Shown here: positions 48,026-60,132 of the stretch, in pieces
Layout: every line of letters starts with the position of its first letter
Position numbering within the stretch: the first letter of the stretch is position 1
Source: Burhinus oedicnemus
Lineage: Eukaryota; Chordata; Aves; Charadriiformes; Burhinidae
Length of the DNA: 64,000 nt
Direction: 5' to 3'
NCBI GenBank assembly: GCA_008921705.1
Contig: VFFE01006705.1
Coordinates: 250,077-314,076, forward strand
Notes under the pieces: model-generated
What the model was told of the DNA's origin: nothing
The model's database searches: none
The model's input: the letters and a program-made list of their open reading frames with translations, nothing else
Program-made: the position numbers and the translations under genes

Positions 48026-49211
48026 GTGAGAGAAATATCTTTAGATAAATTAATATCAACCTCTGTGTTCAAGGTCCCAGTTTTTACCCTATTCCTCTGG
48101 AAGTGCTAAGAATTCAATAACCTTGGACAAACTCAATAATAAAAGGCATGAGGGAGGTTATGTTTGTAGAATGAATGTGTATGTAAAACAGGTGTCAGAT
48201 GTGCATAGACTAAATTATCTGAGGAGAACGAGGCTTTTTGTTCTAGAACAGACTGCTTCTAATGTGGACAGAAAGAAATTACTTTGTTTTTCTTGGAAGG
48301 GTAAACTACTGGTAGTAATGAAATTCATTATAGTTTTCATCACAATGATTCTTTTGGCTACTGACTACAATAATTTACTGAAAAAAAAAAAAAAAGAAAA
48401 GAAAATGGTTTAGATCTAAGTAAGTATAAGTAATCACAGTCTTCCAAACTTTTTCTACTTTCATGTCTGTCATTTATTGGAAACACCCTTTCTAAATTCC
48501 ACAACCCCTTATGCTGTATGTCCATGTACTGTAAGCTTCTGTATGACATCTGTTTCTCTGTGACATCTGTTGTATGTTATGGTAGTGTTTCTTTCATATT
48601 CTTGCCTATTTTAAATAGAAGCTTTCACTGTTATATCAAACATTAATTGCTTCACATATGTAATTGGAGAGTGTCCAATAGATTCAGATGCTTTAGGGGT
48701 TGTTTTTTTTACTACAGCTTATCACATGTAAACTGGAAAAGAAATTTGGTTTAAAAATTCTAAAGGCGTGTTACTGTCAATGAGTTTTGTAACTCCTCCA
48801 TTTTGGTATAACAGGCCAAAAAACAGTCTTGTCAGCTCCCTCTGGTGGCCTTATTAATAAATACCACTAGCAGAGCTAATGCCTTCCTAGCAAATTATGT
48901 TTGTAGGTGTGTGCTAACATTAGGCATTTGTTCAAGATTTGTTTGTTTCTGTAGTGGTAATAGCCACTGTCATAAAAGAACTTTGAGAGTTCAAAATGGA
49001 TTTTTAAAAGAAACCTTTAGGCATTTCTTGATTATCTCCTTGGACCAAAATCTTAATTGTCAAGTGATCATTTGAGTCAGAAGTTTTGTCCTTGTAATTG
49101 CTATACAAATTAACTTTGCTTCTTCCTAGTCACTCACCGTCCCTCTTTCTCTCCTCTTGCATTCTGTTGCTTCACTAACCAACTCCTGCTGTTGGCTAAC
49201 TGCTGCTTCAG
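48026..49211. other. Intron between exons 9 and 10
   Basis: About 1.19 kb with an A-rich run near 48380-48405. Its last 80 nt lack any AG and are CU-rich (see findings). No repeat family recognised. Confidence 0.8.
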
Positions 49212-49382
49212 CTGACTTTGCCTTTCTCCAATCAAGATGGGTGCCTTGGGGATGAGGCTCCCTGCTCTCCCTTCTCCCCTTCTCCCAGCTACAAGCTGTC
49301 TCCCTCTGGTTCCACACTATCCAACGTCGGCCTTGGGGCAATCGGCTCAGGGCTCAGTCCCCAAAACTTCGCTGCTAGACAA
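49212..49382 (+). CDS. TNRC6B: TNRC6B exon 10: 171-nt in-frame cassette exon
   Basis: Acceptor ACTGCTTCAG, donor CAA|GTAAGC. Encodes 57 residues, [20 protein letters not shown], then [19 protein letters not shown] and [18 protein letters not shown]. This matches the segment that is present in one set of human TNRC6B isoforms and absent from others, as I recall. Both boundaries are phase 0, so skipping joins ...YFEK directly to GGNHG. The block is Ser/Pro-rich with potential SP phosphosites. GC content is well above the flanking intron. Confidence 0.93.
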
Positions 49383-51629
49383 GTAAGCAGGCCACCTTAT
49401 AAGATGCATTGTTATAAGGCTGCAACCTGGGCTTAATCCTGGTTAGTTGGTTGCTTGCATTTGTTTTCCTACTAAATAAATTAATATTGTTGATGGAAAT
49501 TGCAGCTATATCAGGCCATTGAGAATCAATCCACTTTGGTTCCTATCATGAAAATGTACCCATCTGTTTTTGTTGGCCTCTTCCTTCCTGAATCACAGTG
49601 CAGCAGCAGATAGATGTGCTTTTCAGAAGTCATGAAGTTAGTGGCAACCTTTATATTTTAACTGCTGTTTTAAAACCCAGTTAGAGGCTATTGATTTGTC
49701 CCACCATGCCCCGCCACTGAATTTTTCCAGACCTGATGACCTTGTATGTAGAAACGTGCCTTTAAAAAATTGCAGTCATTTTGCATTGTGCCTGTTCCCT
49801 TCTTCCCCCACAGCCCAAAGAACAGATTGATTTAGTAGCCTTGAAAAACTCTTGAAATAGCAGTATTTTCGTTCTGTATATGTGGTAATGGTGTGGAAGA
49901 AATGGTTAACTGCAGTTTGGAAGAATTTCTGGCTATTATGTTTTGCATTATGCTAGAAGAAAATGTTGCAGGAATACTAGCAAATGAAAGACTAGAACCT
50001 AAATATTGCAACTGGACTAGCTTATGTAGTCACATGCCTAACATGCTGGTGTTTCTTTGTGTTGTCTTTCTGTTTCTGTGTGACACAACCAGTGTTAAAC
50101 ATCAGATTAAGTCCAAAATTTGCAGGCATGTTCTTTGATTTGGTGTGCAGAACTCTGAGCTTTAGGGAGGGCTGAAAGTGTAGCTGCAGCTTCAGACCTC
50201 TCAAAAATGTTAATGTGTAGTTGACCTCAGTCAGCTCTTTCCAGAATAAAAACTCTTTTGTCTCTTGGGGTTTTTTGTTTATCCTCCTGTGTGCTTAGTA
50301 TGACATCCTGAGTTCCTTCTGAAAGAGAAGATATATTAAGATGGTGAAATGTGATGCAGGTGAATGAGACAATCCATAATGCTGCCAGTGTAGAAGTAGG
50401 ATGAGAGACTTCTCTTCTAGCAAAAGGATAGTGAAGGATGCACAGTATTATGGTAGAAGGGAGGCAAAGTTATGAAATCCTGGTATATAAGGGAAGCAAA
50501 GGTTTTGGAGACGGCCTGCACAATCTCAGTTTAGAAGAACAATGAATTTATTTTGGGTACAGCAGTGCTGGCATGGAGAAGGAGAACAGAGACTGATGGC
50601 TGCGGAATGGAAAATGTACTGTTTAGAACCCCAGGTATCTGAGGGTCATAGACAGCCTGATACACAGCAGAAGACAGGAAGTTCTGAGGGCCTTGAAAAT
50701 GAAAGGGCAGAATCATGGCACATAATGACCTTTTGGAGAATGAGCTTTGGCTTTTAGAAGCAAGAGCATGTGACTGTTAGTGTAGGAGACTGTCCATAAT
50801 ATTTCCTGTGGCTTTTGTTGAAAGATGTTACAAATAAAGACAGTCTTCTCAGAGGCTGAAATAGTGAAACATAGTCATGAATTTTTTATTACAGAAGTTG
50901 TTTATAAAACAGTAAATACTTCTCATTGGGAAAAAAAAACTCAAAAGAAACCCAAAAAAAAATCAAAAGAAAAAATTCTAGTTTTAGAAAATAAATCACT
51001 GGGGGGGGAGCCCAACCATTTTTTCTCACTTGAAAATTTTTCTGCTCTTCAATTTAGTGGAGGGAAAAAGGGAAAAGAAAAACATCCCAATCCAGAGTGC
51101 TGAAATTTTCACATCACAAGGAAAATTTTTAATAAAATTTTTGAATTCTAATTTCGGTTAGTGAAAGGCCTGCAGAGGAAGTAAAAGGCTCACGAGTGGT
51201 ATCTCAACAACTTTCTCAGAAAAAGTACCTGACTTTTCTAAAATGATGGCCCAAAATTCTTGTTGATATCATCTTGCCATACTTTTAAGCCAATGGAATG
51301 GTCTTTTGGGCGTGTTGTTTGTACTCCCAAGTTTCCATTTCCCAACATGTAAAGTGCAAAATATAAAACAATAGCTTTGGTATGTGCTTTGAAATAAGTG
51401 GATAAATATGATTCTTCAACATAGAGGAGAAAGAGCCTGCATCTTGACAATGTAGTACAGCAGTTTTAACCCAGGTAGAATATTACTGATTTAGGACAAG
51501 CATCTCAGTAATTTTAAGGGTACTTGGTTTAAGTCAGTACTTGCCTCGTTGTTACTGATATGTAGTTAATAGCATAGAGATCCATTATCCTGAAAGATTC
51601 GTCTTCTCACTACTGCTTTAATTTTGTAG
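49383..51629. other. Intron between exons 10 and 11
   Basis: About 2.25 kb. Plus-strand frames at 49893-50138, 50542-50757 and 50825-51103 and an antisense one at 51238-51450 match nothing known. G-run of eight at 51001-51008. No repeat family recognised. Confidence 0.8.
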
Positions 51630-51755
51630 GGTGGCAATCATGGTTTGTTTGGAAACAGCACAGCACAATCGAGGGGCATGCACACACCAGTGCAGCCACT
51701 AAATCCTTCCCCCAATATCCGGGCGCAAGTGCCTCCCCAATTTCTTTCTCCCCAG
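51630..51755 (+). CDS. TNRC6B: TNRC6B exon 11
   Basis: Acceptor AATTTTGTAG, donor CAG|GTAAGG. 126 nt, 42 codons, phase 0 both sides: [20 protein letters not shown], then [18 protein letters not shown] and LSPQ. Linker between the UBA-like and Q-rich regions. Human has [20 protein letters not shown] at this point. Confidence 0.97.
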
Positions 51756-52805
51756 GTAAGGAATTTATAGTAACTGGTTACTTGTAAAACATAGAGCTAC
51801 AGCCTTCAGAGCACATCATTGAAGTTACTTACACATCTATCCTAGTCTTGACTTGATGTTAAGAAATCGAAAACTTAGGTTAGATAAAAAATTACAATTT
51901 GTAGTTGAAAGTGCTTAAAACTCAGTGCAGAAGGTTTAGCCTTCTTTCTTACTCCAAAACAGTTGGTGGTAAATGATCGTTACCAGTATTTTTAAACTTC
52001 AAAGTGCATTTAGGAATCCTGTGTCTTACATAAACTTTTGCAAAGTATTTTAAAAACAAAAAAAAAGAGTGAAAGCTGAAAGTTTTTCTGAAGTGTGACA
52101 GGTTGCTTAATTTTTTTCAAACCGTCTTGTCCTGTGCTTCGTGCCCCCCTGAAAGAGAGGCCTGATGAAGGGCTACACGTTGCATTTACGTTGCAGAGCT
52201 CTAAGACCTCACAGTCTCCAACTGCACAAGTTTACCTTTTGCTTTGGACTTGGTGAAGACTTTTGGAGATTCTTTTGAATTCTACTTGTGTAACTCTCAA
52301 AGAATGCAGGGAAGAATGGGGGTGTTCTTTTCCACTTACTCCTGTCTTTTACTATAGCTTATTCAGCATACAAAGAGATTAACTCTTTCTGTGAGGCACT
52401 GTTTCTTTGCTCCAGTGACTGTCTGAATGCCTTTCTTTTCACTTGTCAAGCAGTACGTTTTTAATGTGACAATGCAGTACTGTGATTACTGGTTAGCTGC
52501 ATACATATCAGCATTTCAATTTAATGCTGTCTCTAGCAACCAGTTGGTTGGAGGAGAAACCTTTGTGTGTGTGTCTGCATCTGCACATGTAATACTGTAT
52601 ATTGTCAATCAAGTGAGGTATTCACTCTGCTCAAGTCATAGATTGTGCATGTTTAAATGTGATGTGTTAACAAATCTGTAATGTCTTTCCCGGAACACCA
52701 TTTAAGATTGGTGTTGTGCCTATTCCTTTATAGAAATACTTCTACTTCATCATCTTTTCTCACAGCAGTGCATTTCTTGAGGATATGTAACTGGTTTCCA
52801 TGCAG
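51756..52805. other. Intron between exons 11 and 12
   Basis: About 1.05 kb, no recognisable element. A plus-strand frame (52427-52681) has no family resemblance. Confidence 0.8.
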
Positions 52806-52937
52806 GTTTCGGCCTCCATGCTCAAACAGTTTCCAAACAGTGGCTTGAATCCTGGTCTTTTCAATATGGGCCCCCAGCTTTCTCCACAACAGATTGCCAT
52901 GCTGAGCCAGCTTCCACAGATTCCCCAGTTTCAATTA
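52806..52937 (+). CDS. TNRC6B: TNRC6B exon 12
   Basis: Acceptor TCCATGCAG, donor TTA|GTAAGT. 132 nt, 44 codons, phase 0: [20 protein letters not shown], then [20 protein letters not shown] and QFQL. It begins the Q-rich region, a helical Gln/Leu-rich stretch typical of the TNRC6 family and thought to aid P-body localisation. Confidence 0.97.
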
Positions 52938-53460
52938 GTAAGTAGCTTGTAATCTTGTGGGACAGACTGTTTACAAATAGTATGCTGAAAGAGTTTTATG
53001 TTTGTCCTAATTCTTTTTTGTTCTACTGATTTCGTGTTATTTCTGTACAAGTATTCCCTACTTGTTTTAAAGGAAAATACAGCCCTGTTAGAGGGCAGCA
53101 GGTAAACTAAACAGGCCTGTGTAGTTATTGTAAATGTTGCAGTGGGTTAGTAATGATCCTAAGCAATGTCTTTGTACAGAAAGCAGTTGTTTGTTGATTT
53201 TTAATGAAGTTTTCTTCAGACTTGTAGTCATACTGATGGTAATAAAGCAGGTACTAGTAATACTGTTGCATGATGTTAACTTAGAAACAAGTGAAGGATA
53301 TAGAGTTCCTCTAATGCATTCATTGTCATTTTATTTGTGTGTGGAATGAGAAACAGTTTAAGTTCTGAGTAAAGCATTTGCTAGTGACTGGCTCCTGGCA
53401 ATTATATTTCACTTGATGAGCTCTGTATTTTCACTCTTCCCACCCCCACTTATCTTGTAG
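52938..53460. other. Intron between exons 12 and 13
   Basis: 523 bp. Nothing recognised beyond splice signals. Confidence 0.8.
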
Positions 53461-53559
53461 GCATGTCAGCTCCTCCTTCAGCAGCAGCAGCAGCAGCAGC
53501 AGCTGTTACAGAGCCAGAGGAAGTTATCTCAAGCTGTGCGACAACAGCAGGAGCAACAG
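53461..53559 (+). CDS. TNRC6B: TNRC6B exon 13: poly-Q exon
   Basis: Acceptor ATCTTGTAG, donor CAG|GTGTGG (weak at +4 to +6). 99 nt, 33 codons, phase 0: ACQLLL, then eight pure CAG codons (53479-53502), then LLQSQRKLSQAVRQQQEQQ. The tract is the avian counterpart of the trinucleotide repeat that names the gene family. It is uninterrupted but short. Confidence 0.97.
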
Positions 53560-53787
53560 GTGTGGTGCTGTTTTTGTCAATCATATGAAGTATAAAGTGT
53601 GCTGGGAAAATGCAGTCTGCATCAAAGACAGTGCTGGCTTCAGTAAAGTCATCTGCTCTCTTCAAATTGCGCTTTTCAGAGCGCAAGGTCCTTTGGATCT
53701 CTTTCAAGTCACTGTTTCTTCATGTTTACTGGAATTCTGTGTTACAGTATAGGATGTATCATCCCCATTTTTTTCTTTCATTTGCAG

Positions 53788-53962
53788 ATTGCTCGTATGG
53801 TGAGTGCCCTCCAGCAGCAGCAGCAGAGGCAGCCTGGCATGAAGCATTCACCATCCCACCCTGTTGGGCCTAAGCCACACTTAGACAGCATGGTACCCAA
53901 TCCTTTGAATGTGGGTCTCTCAGATTTACAGACCAAAGGGCAAATACCTGGATACGGTTCAG
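53788..53962 (+). CDS. TNRC6B: TNRC6B exon 14: second Q tract
   Basis: Acceptor TCATTTGCAG, donor TCAG|GTGAGT. 175 nt: IARMVSAL, five CAG codons, then [39 protein letters not shown] and IPGYGS plus G. Human has LARMVSAL with a longer Q run, as I recall. End of the Q-rich region. Confidence 0.97.
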
Positions 53963-54354
53963 GTGAGTGCTCTGTGGAAAGAGATTTGGTGCATTGCCTA
54001 TAGTTACCATATTAATATCGTAATTGGGTTGCCATGTTAGCCAGTTATGTCTGGGTCCAGAAATAAGTAATTTATGTGTAAGCACTAGAGTGAAGGTTAC
54101 AACAAGTGTCAACTCTTGATCAAATTGCATTATTTTTGATTACACGGGAAGAAGACAAACGTAATAACAAAGCATATCTTGGTGGCATACTGACCTAACA
54201 AGCTCATTTGAAAGTTGCCTCTTGAACATTTCATTGTTACTGTTGATTATTTTTTTTTTTTAACATTTCTTATTATCACAATGATTCCCTGTTTGAAGAT
54301 ACTTAAACCAGAAAGAGCGAATGACAATGGAGTTTTGTTTGGTTTTTTTCACAG
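53963..54354. other. Intron between exons 14 and 15
   Basis: 392 bp, nothing recognised. It ends in TTTTTTTCACAG. Confidence 0.8.
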
Positions 54355-54489
54355 GCTTTGGCTCAAGTGGCATGGATTATGGCATGGTGGGAGGGAAGGA
54401 GGCTGGAACGGAATCCCGCTTTAAGCAGTGGACTATGATGGAAGGGCTGCCCTCTGTGGCTTCACAAGATGCCAATATGCACAAAAATG
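54355..54489 (+). CDS. TNRC6B: TNRC6B exon 15
   Basis: Donor AATG|GTGAGA. G|GC gives G, then [40 protein letters not shown] and MHKN plus G. 135 nt. The ESRFKQWT block is conserved in all TNRC6 proteins (SRLRKWT in TNRC6A) and precedes the PAM2 motif. Confidence 0.97.
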
Positions 54490-54691
54490 GTGAGAAGGGG
54501 ACTGGCTATTTTGGGAATGCCTTTGCAGTATCATCTTGCCAGAGGTGAAATAGCTCAGATGAAATTATGCTTCAAGTTAGTGAATGTCTCACCTCACCAG
54601 TATGCGTCTTAAATATTTTTTGTTTTAGTATACCATACTTGTAAAGACTCCAGCCTTTCCTGAGTGTAAATGTATCTTTTTAATGCTTCAG

Positions 54692-54868
54692 GTGCAATAG
54701 TGCCCCCTGGAAAGGCTCGCGGAGGATCGCCCTACAACCAGTTTGACATAATTCAGGGCGACCCACTAGGTGGCCATGCAGGCCCTGCTGGTGATAGTTG
54801 GTTACCTGCCAAATCTCCACCAACGAACAAGATCGGAAGCAAATCCAGCAATGCCAGCTGGCCTCCAG
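54692..54868 (+). CDS. TNRC6B: TNRC6B exon 16: PAM2 upstream half
   Basis: Acceptor AATGCTTCAG, donor CCAG|GTACTA. G|GT gives G, then [40 protein letters not shown] and [16 protein letters not shown] plus G. 177 nt. The last residues start the PAM2 motif, completed by exon 17. SPYNQFDII and DSWLPAKSP are family-conserved. Confidence 0.97.
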
Positions 54869-57800
54869 GTACTACATAGGGACAGGGGTTATGTCCTAGC
54901 TTTAGAGTTCACGTGCTGGGACCTTTCCTCATTACGCTTTTTGAATAACCACTGCAAGGAAAATACTTGCTTGGCCTTTCTCATATTTTACAATTCTTCC
55001 ACATTAAATTAGAATATAAATGTTAAATTTCCAGTAAAAAATTGCTGGGCTAAATGTGAACTAACTGCTGAAATTGCCTGAGTAGTATTTAGTTTTTGTT
55101 AGGTGAACTCTTACGTTCTGTAGTTTGGTGGCTTTACATTTACGGAAATCTTCATAAGAACACTTATTCATAAAATACACAATGCCAGCTCCCTCCTCTT
55201 GTATTGATTCCTTATTTGCATTGTGTTAGGCTGACACGGCGTATAAACATTCTGATTGATAGCGTGGAATCAGAAAGCAAAGGACATGAAAGGTTGGTTT
55301 TTTTGTGATGATGGGAACAGGATTTTCTTGTCTTGGCCTTTTGTATTTTATGTAGCATGAACTTTCCTTCTGGCAGTTGTTTACAAATATCATCTGCTGT
55401 GGACCACGAAGTTTCTTTTGCCAACAGTATTGGTACAATATGTATACAGTGTGTGTGCTACACTGTTGTGGTTCACCTTTGCGCATGTCCTGTGAGGGAC
55501 AGAAGAGTTGCCATGTTTCAGTACTGCTTAACAATCTTGTGGCTTGAGTAGAAGTTTCTTGCTTTTTGGCTTACAGGCAGTAGCACATTCTTTAAGTCTT
55601 CTACAGTTTCAATGGCAGAATTTTATCTTTCCTCTAGAAAACTCAAGTATCTAGGAAAAATACATATGTATTTGAACACGCACATAATTTTCTATATAAA
55701 TCATTCATTAAACACAAAGTGGCGTCCTTGAAGGTGCACAGATTAATCACCAGTGCTGTTCAGAAAATAGTGGATGCTGTGATTTTTCTCTGCCTGGAAG
55801 ACTCTTACATTCCAGGAAAACATTCCTAACTGCAAATCTTCTGCTGTGTATCCCCTCAAACACAAAAAAGTAAAGATGCAGGTACATCTCTTGAGTAAAC
55901 CAGTAGCACAGACCTTGCGTCAGAAAGCCTAGGAATCTGTGTGACAAATACAACTGCAGGAAACCTACAAAAAGTAGTTAAAGCTTTTTATGTGGGAACC
56001 CCTCAGTGTCTAACTCTGGCAAGAAAATGTGTTCTGATGAGCTAACAGAGTTAAAGAATTAGTTATCTCAAGAACCTCTGCACACCCACAACATTGCATA
56101 CCTCTGACTGCTCTCTGTAGAGGTGTATTTGCATTACATTTCTTTCAGCCTGGTTGTTAAGTACTGAGCTTTGTGAGCTGGAGTTACTGTTCATAATGCT
56201 AGAAACCCCCAAAATTTTAATTTTTTTCAGGACCTCTCTCGTAGATTCATTGTTGCTGAACTTGTTTCTTTAGTCAGCATTCCCCTGTATAATACTGAGA
56301 AACACAGTACTACTTGGAAAGTTAGGAGAGGGATGTGAGGATCAGCTCTGCTGTGTTTCCAGGTTTTGGAGTAGCCACTGGCTGTGGCAAGATTCTTGGT
56401 ACCAGAAGGCTGTTACAGAAGTGAGAAGCTGAATAGCTAGCTACTCTTTGCCCCTCGTTGATATTGTAGAGTGATACCTGCAGTCCCACTGTCAGTGATG
56501 AGTAAAATTTTTGCTATTGCTGACTGCCTCACCTCTTGTGAGAGGATAGCTGGAATTCACAAATCCTGAACATAAACTGTCACTGGGATCATCAGTACCA
56601 TCCCTCATTTCTTGTTTAAATGAGTAGCTTATGACCATGATTGCAGATGTCATGGGGTTTGGCATGTGGCTTCTATGCAATTACTGCTGTATTGCAGGCC
56701 CTCTCTTGCGAAGTCCATAGACTATTGGGACAAGTGTTTATTGTCCCGTAACCATCAGCCACTTAAGATGTCTCATAGCCTCTCTAGTTTATGGGCTTCC
56801 TTGAGAAGGACAACTTAGCTGAAGTCATGGTCCACCTTATCAACACCCCTGATGAAGAATGAAGACCCAAAATGGTTTTACACTGTAGGTCCTTTTCCTC
56901 TGCAAGCTTGTAGATGACGCCCGCTATCAGTTCCTGCTGTGGAGATACAATTTTTCTTCCTAGTGTTGGAAAATAAGTTGTTAACGAAAATGAGTTTACA
57001 AGGGAAAACCTCTTGAAATGGGTGCGGTTTTCCTTTGAATGAATACAGTGGTCACTCAGCATTCACCCTGACTACACCTTTCGCGTTTTCCTCCTAAATG
57101 CCATCTGCTGCAGAAATTCTGCCGTTCAAGAGAGCAGTATTGTTCAGCACAAAGATAAATGAAGTGGTGTCCAATCAAACTGATATCACAGCTGGAGGTG
57201 AGAGCAAGTTTTGCTGCATTGGTGAGAACTATATCTTTTGGTTATGTCACACAGACTTGCATACCTAGGTAATACTAGACTGTAATTTCCCATTCAAGAG
57301 CAGTTCAGTCATATACCCTAGTTAAACTGGCTTGGATGTGTCTGTCATGGTTTTCTGAATAATCTTATGTTTGAACTTTTTGGGAGGACCTTAGAAATAT
57401 CAGTGGAGAAATGCACTTCATGTTTTCTTTACTGTTTAGAAATAAAAGAGCATGTCTGTAGGGAGAGTTGGTGAACGTCCATAACTGTCAGTCCCAAAGG
57501 GTAGTTTGGAAATTTGTCAGTATGCTGAAGTTCAAGGAAAACTCATCTTCAGACCAGGAGTACATTGATGAGTGAATGTGTTCGTATACAATAGGCCTGA
57601 TCTTTGGAGCCTTATTTGAATATTCCTTCACTTTTTGAGGAGAGCTTACTATGCACTTAATTTTCAGTTTCACCAATTCTCAGAAATCTTTACAAAGGCA
57701 AGACTTGGACTTATCCTTTTCTTTCTTGTTTTGGTTTGGGTTTTTTTCCAATTAAGTTCTAATTTCCAGGTCCTAACCTGGGTTCATGGGTTCTTTATCT

Positions 57801-59630
57801 CAGAACAGATAAGATCTTTTGACTAGACCCAAGAGCTGCATTGCTTGTTCCTTAAGCATAAGGTGGTCCTACTTGTCAGAGGATTGCAGTATTTTGGCAG
57901 TACCTGAGCAGATTCCTTCCTTGATTCAGTGCTGATTGCTCATACTGTTAGAAACGTTCATACCTGGTGTCCTAGATTATTTTGTTGAGTTACTAAAGAC
58001 TCAGAGATGTGACTGAGGTTTACAAAATCATGAAGGCAGTGAACAAGATATGCAGAATTTTAATTCTGCAAACCCTGCCACACTAAAACCATGGTGCAAA
58101 TGCTGGTCTTAAGAGGATATAAATTTTAAATAGATGAGAGCTTTTTTTTTTTCTTTTCCCCCCCCATCAGGAGTGGTGAACTTCTGGAATATGTTGCTTG
58201 TAGAGCTTCTGGAGACAGATGGTACTAGCCAGTTGAAATAGTGATTGGATAAACTCATGGAAAAACAGTTTCACAAGCAGGTGCTAGAGTATTTCTGACA
58301 TCCTAGATAGAAGGATTATGGATGCTGGAGAGTGTGAAGGCAGTAGCCTACAGATAGTGGCCAGGTTTGTGTTCTGTCCCTAAATGGTATCTCTTCTACA
58401 GCTCTTAGCAGAACAGTGGGCTAGGTGGACCACAGTTCTGACCCAGTGGGGCATTTCTTACGTCTTCTCTGAGATTCTCCTGCCAGCGCATTATCACAGT
58501 CTAATACTACCCTTGCTGGGCCAATTGTTTGAACCAGTAGTATCACATTTTCTTCTGCATTTGTCTATGAAAGTCAGTTGTATCTATGCTTCTTTATTAC
58601 AAAGGTGATTGAAATGAATCCTGCCATGCCAGTGTCACTCTACATGGTTTCATTCCAGAGAGCACATCCTGGATCCCATTTTTAATCACGGATTTTTAAT
58701 TACACTCAAATATTCTGTCACTAATTATTTCAAAACTTCAGGTTGGGAATAAAGGTATAATTCCGTACCCAGGACTTGTAACTGCAAGGGATGAATCTGC
58801 CACCTCCAGCACTCTTTTCACTCTTATCCAAATTGTCGCATAGAAACTGAGGCTTCTTTCCTTGGTTTTTTGTTAGGCAGTTTTACTTTCTTATCACTGC
58901 TTCCAAAATTGACCACAGCACTTTATTCACTGAACATCTACTCAGAGAGGGAACCAAGTTATTGATCTTCCTTATAGTAACTGGAGTTTTTGTACGTTCA
59001 TACTTCATATAAATCATCCTCTTGTCTTAAAAATCTGCATGCCTGGAGCTATAGTTGAAAGGAAACTAAAGCATGATAAGTATATTCCATCTCACTGCGA
59101 AGCATGAAGAACGTCAATGAGTATATACACTGCTCTTACCACAGGGCATCTCACCTTAGCATTACCTCAGTATTGGTAGGTAATGTATAAAGTGTGTGTG
59201 TACCTACAGTGTAAAGTATCAAATGTTGTGTTTACAAACTCTTAATGTAGGTAGCTTTTCCTTGAGAAGAACTTCTGCACACACACAAAGGATGTGTGCA
59301 GAATCTAATCTTATATAACTTAAAAAAATACATAATGTATTAAGGAAAAGTGAAACTATTGAAGTCTTATCTGAATGCAGTAAAACAGGAATAGTCAAAG
59401 GAATACTCTATGCACTTGCACCACTTTTTTGTAGCATAGACTTGTATACAGGCACTAGAGATAGTGCCGTGGAATATTGAAAAAGGAATGTGAAACACAT
59501 TTTAATTATGAAAAATCTGAGGAGTAGTGTAGAAGACAATTATTTACTCTCCTAAATATCTTCAACAGTTACTTCCAGTAAATGGCATTGCTCTGTTTGC
59601 ATCTAATTCCTTTTTTCCCTCTTGTCCCAG
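54869..59630. other. Intron between exons 16 and 17
   Basis: About 4.8 kb. It contains an older CR1-type fragment (about 58005-58480). Antisense and sense short frames elsewhere (for example 55226-55534, 56784-57062) match nothing known. AT-rich otherwise. Confidence 0.82.
58005..58480 (+). mobile_element. Old CR1/L3-like LINE 3' fragment (copy H)
   Basis: Two diagnostic pieces are readable: TGAGGTTTACAAAATCATGAAGG and GGGCTAGGTGGACCACAGTTCTGACCCAGTGGGGCATTTCTTACG. The second is the tail typical of older amniote CR1 lineages (consensus ...CTAGATGGACC...GGTCTGACCCAGTATGGC...). No frame survives. It is older than the other copies by divergence; edges are approximate. Confidence 0.7.
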
Positions 59631-59777
59631 AGTTCCAACCAGGAGTGCCATGGAAAGGTATACAAAACATTGACCCTGAATCTGACCCCTATGTGACCCC
59701 TGGAAGTGTGCTGGGGGGGACAGCCACATCTCCCATTGTAGATACTGACCACCAACTTCTGCGGGACAACACCACAG
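59631..59777 (+). CDS. TNRC6B: TNRC6B exon 17: PAM2 downstream half
   Basis: Acceptor CTTGTCCCAG, donor ACAG|GTAAAA. G|AG gives E, so the junction reads [13 protein letters not shown], the PAM2 motif that binds the MLLE domain of PABPC1 (the buried residues are the Phe and the following Pro/Trp). It continues [20 protein letters not shown], then [19 protein letters not shown] plus G. 147 nt. Nearly identical to human as remembered. Confidence 0.98.
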
Positions 59778-60036
59778 GTAAAACAGTGAATAACTGGTAT
59801 GTGATTATTTAAGTCGTTCTGGTGTTCAAGAATATTCTGATGTTTCTGTCGTAACAGGGTAATAGTCTGTTGCATTTGACTAAGAAGGAAGCTTATGTGC
59901 CTTTGTACTGTGGCTGTGTATCACATGAGAGCTTGGCATTGGTACAAATCCTGGCTCTCTTGAGGGTTGACAGTATTACAGAGACTCTATGAAATTGGCC
60001 TACTCTTCTCTTTCTCTCTCCTTTTCCCTTTGATAG

Positions 60037-60132
60037 GGTCTAATTCTTCCCTCAACACCTCGCTGCCTTCACCTGGTGCCTGGCCCTACAGTGCCTCTGA
60101 CAATTCCTTCACCAACGTTCATAGCACTTCAG
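60037..60132 (+). CDS. TNRC6B: TNRC6B exon 18
   Basis: Acceptor CTTTGATAG, donor TCAG|GTATGC. G|GG gives G, then [20 protein letters not shown] and [11 protein letters not shown] plus nothing beyond the final G. 96 nt. Ser-rich linker of the silencing domain with one W (GAWPYS). The intron before it is only 259 bp. Confidence 0.97.

Noticed and set aside
49126..49341. Antisense 71-codon frame over cassette exon 10
   Set aside because: Shadow of the CU-rich tract and exon 10; the plus-strand frame has homology and splice sites.
53479..53502. Pathogenic-type CAG expansion
   Set aside because: Only eight repeats, within a normal coding Q tract.
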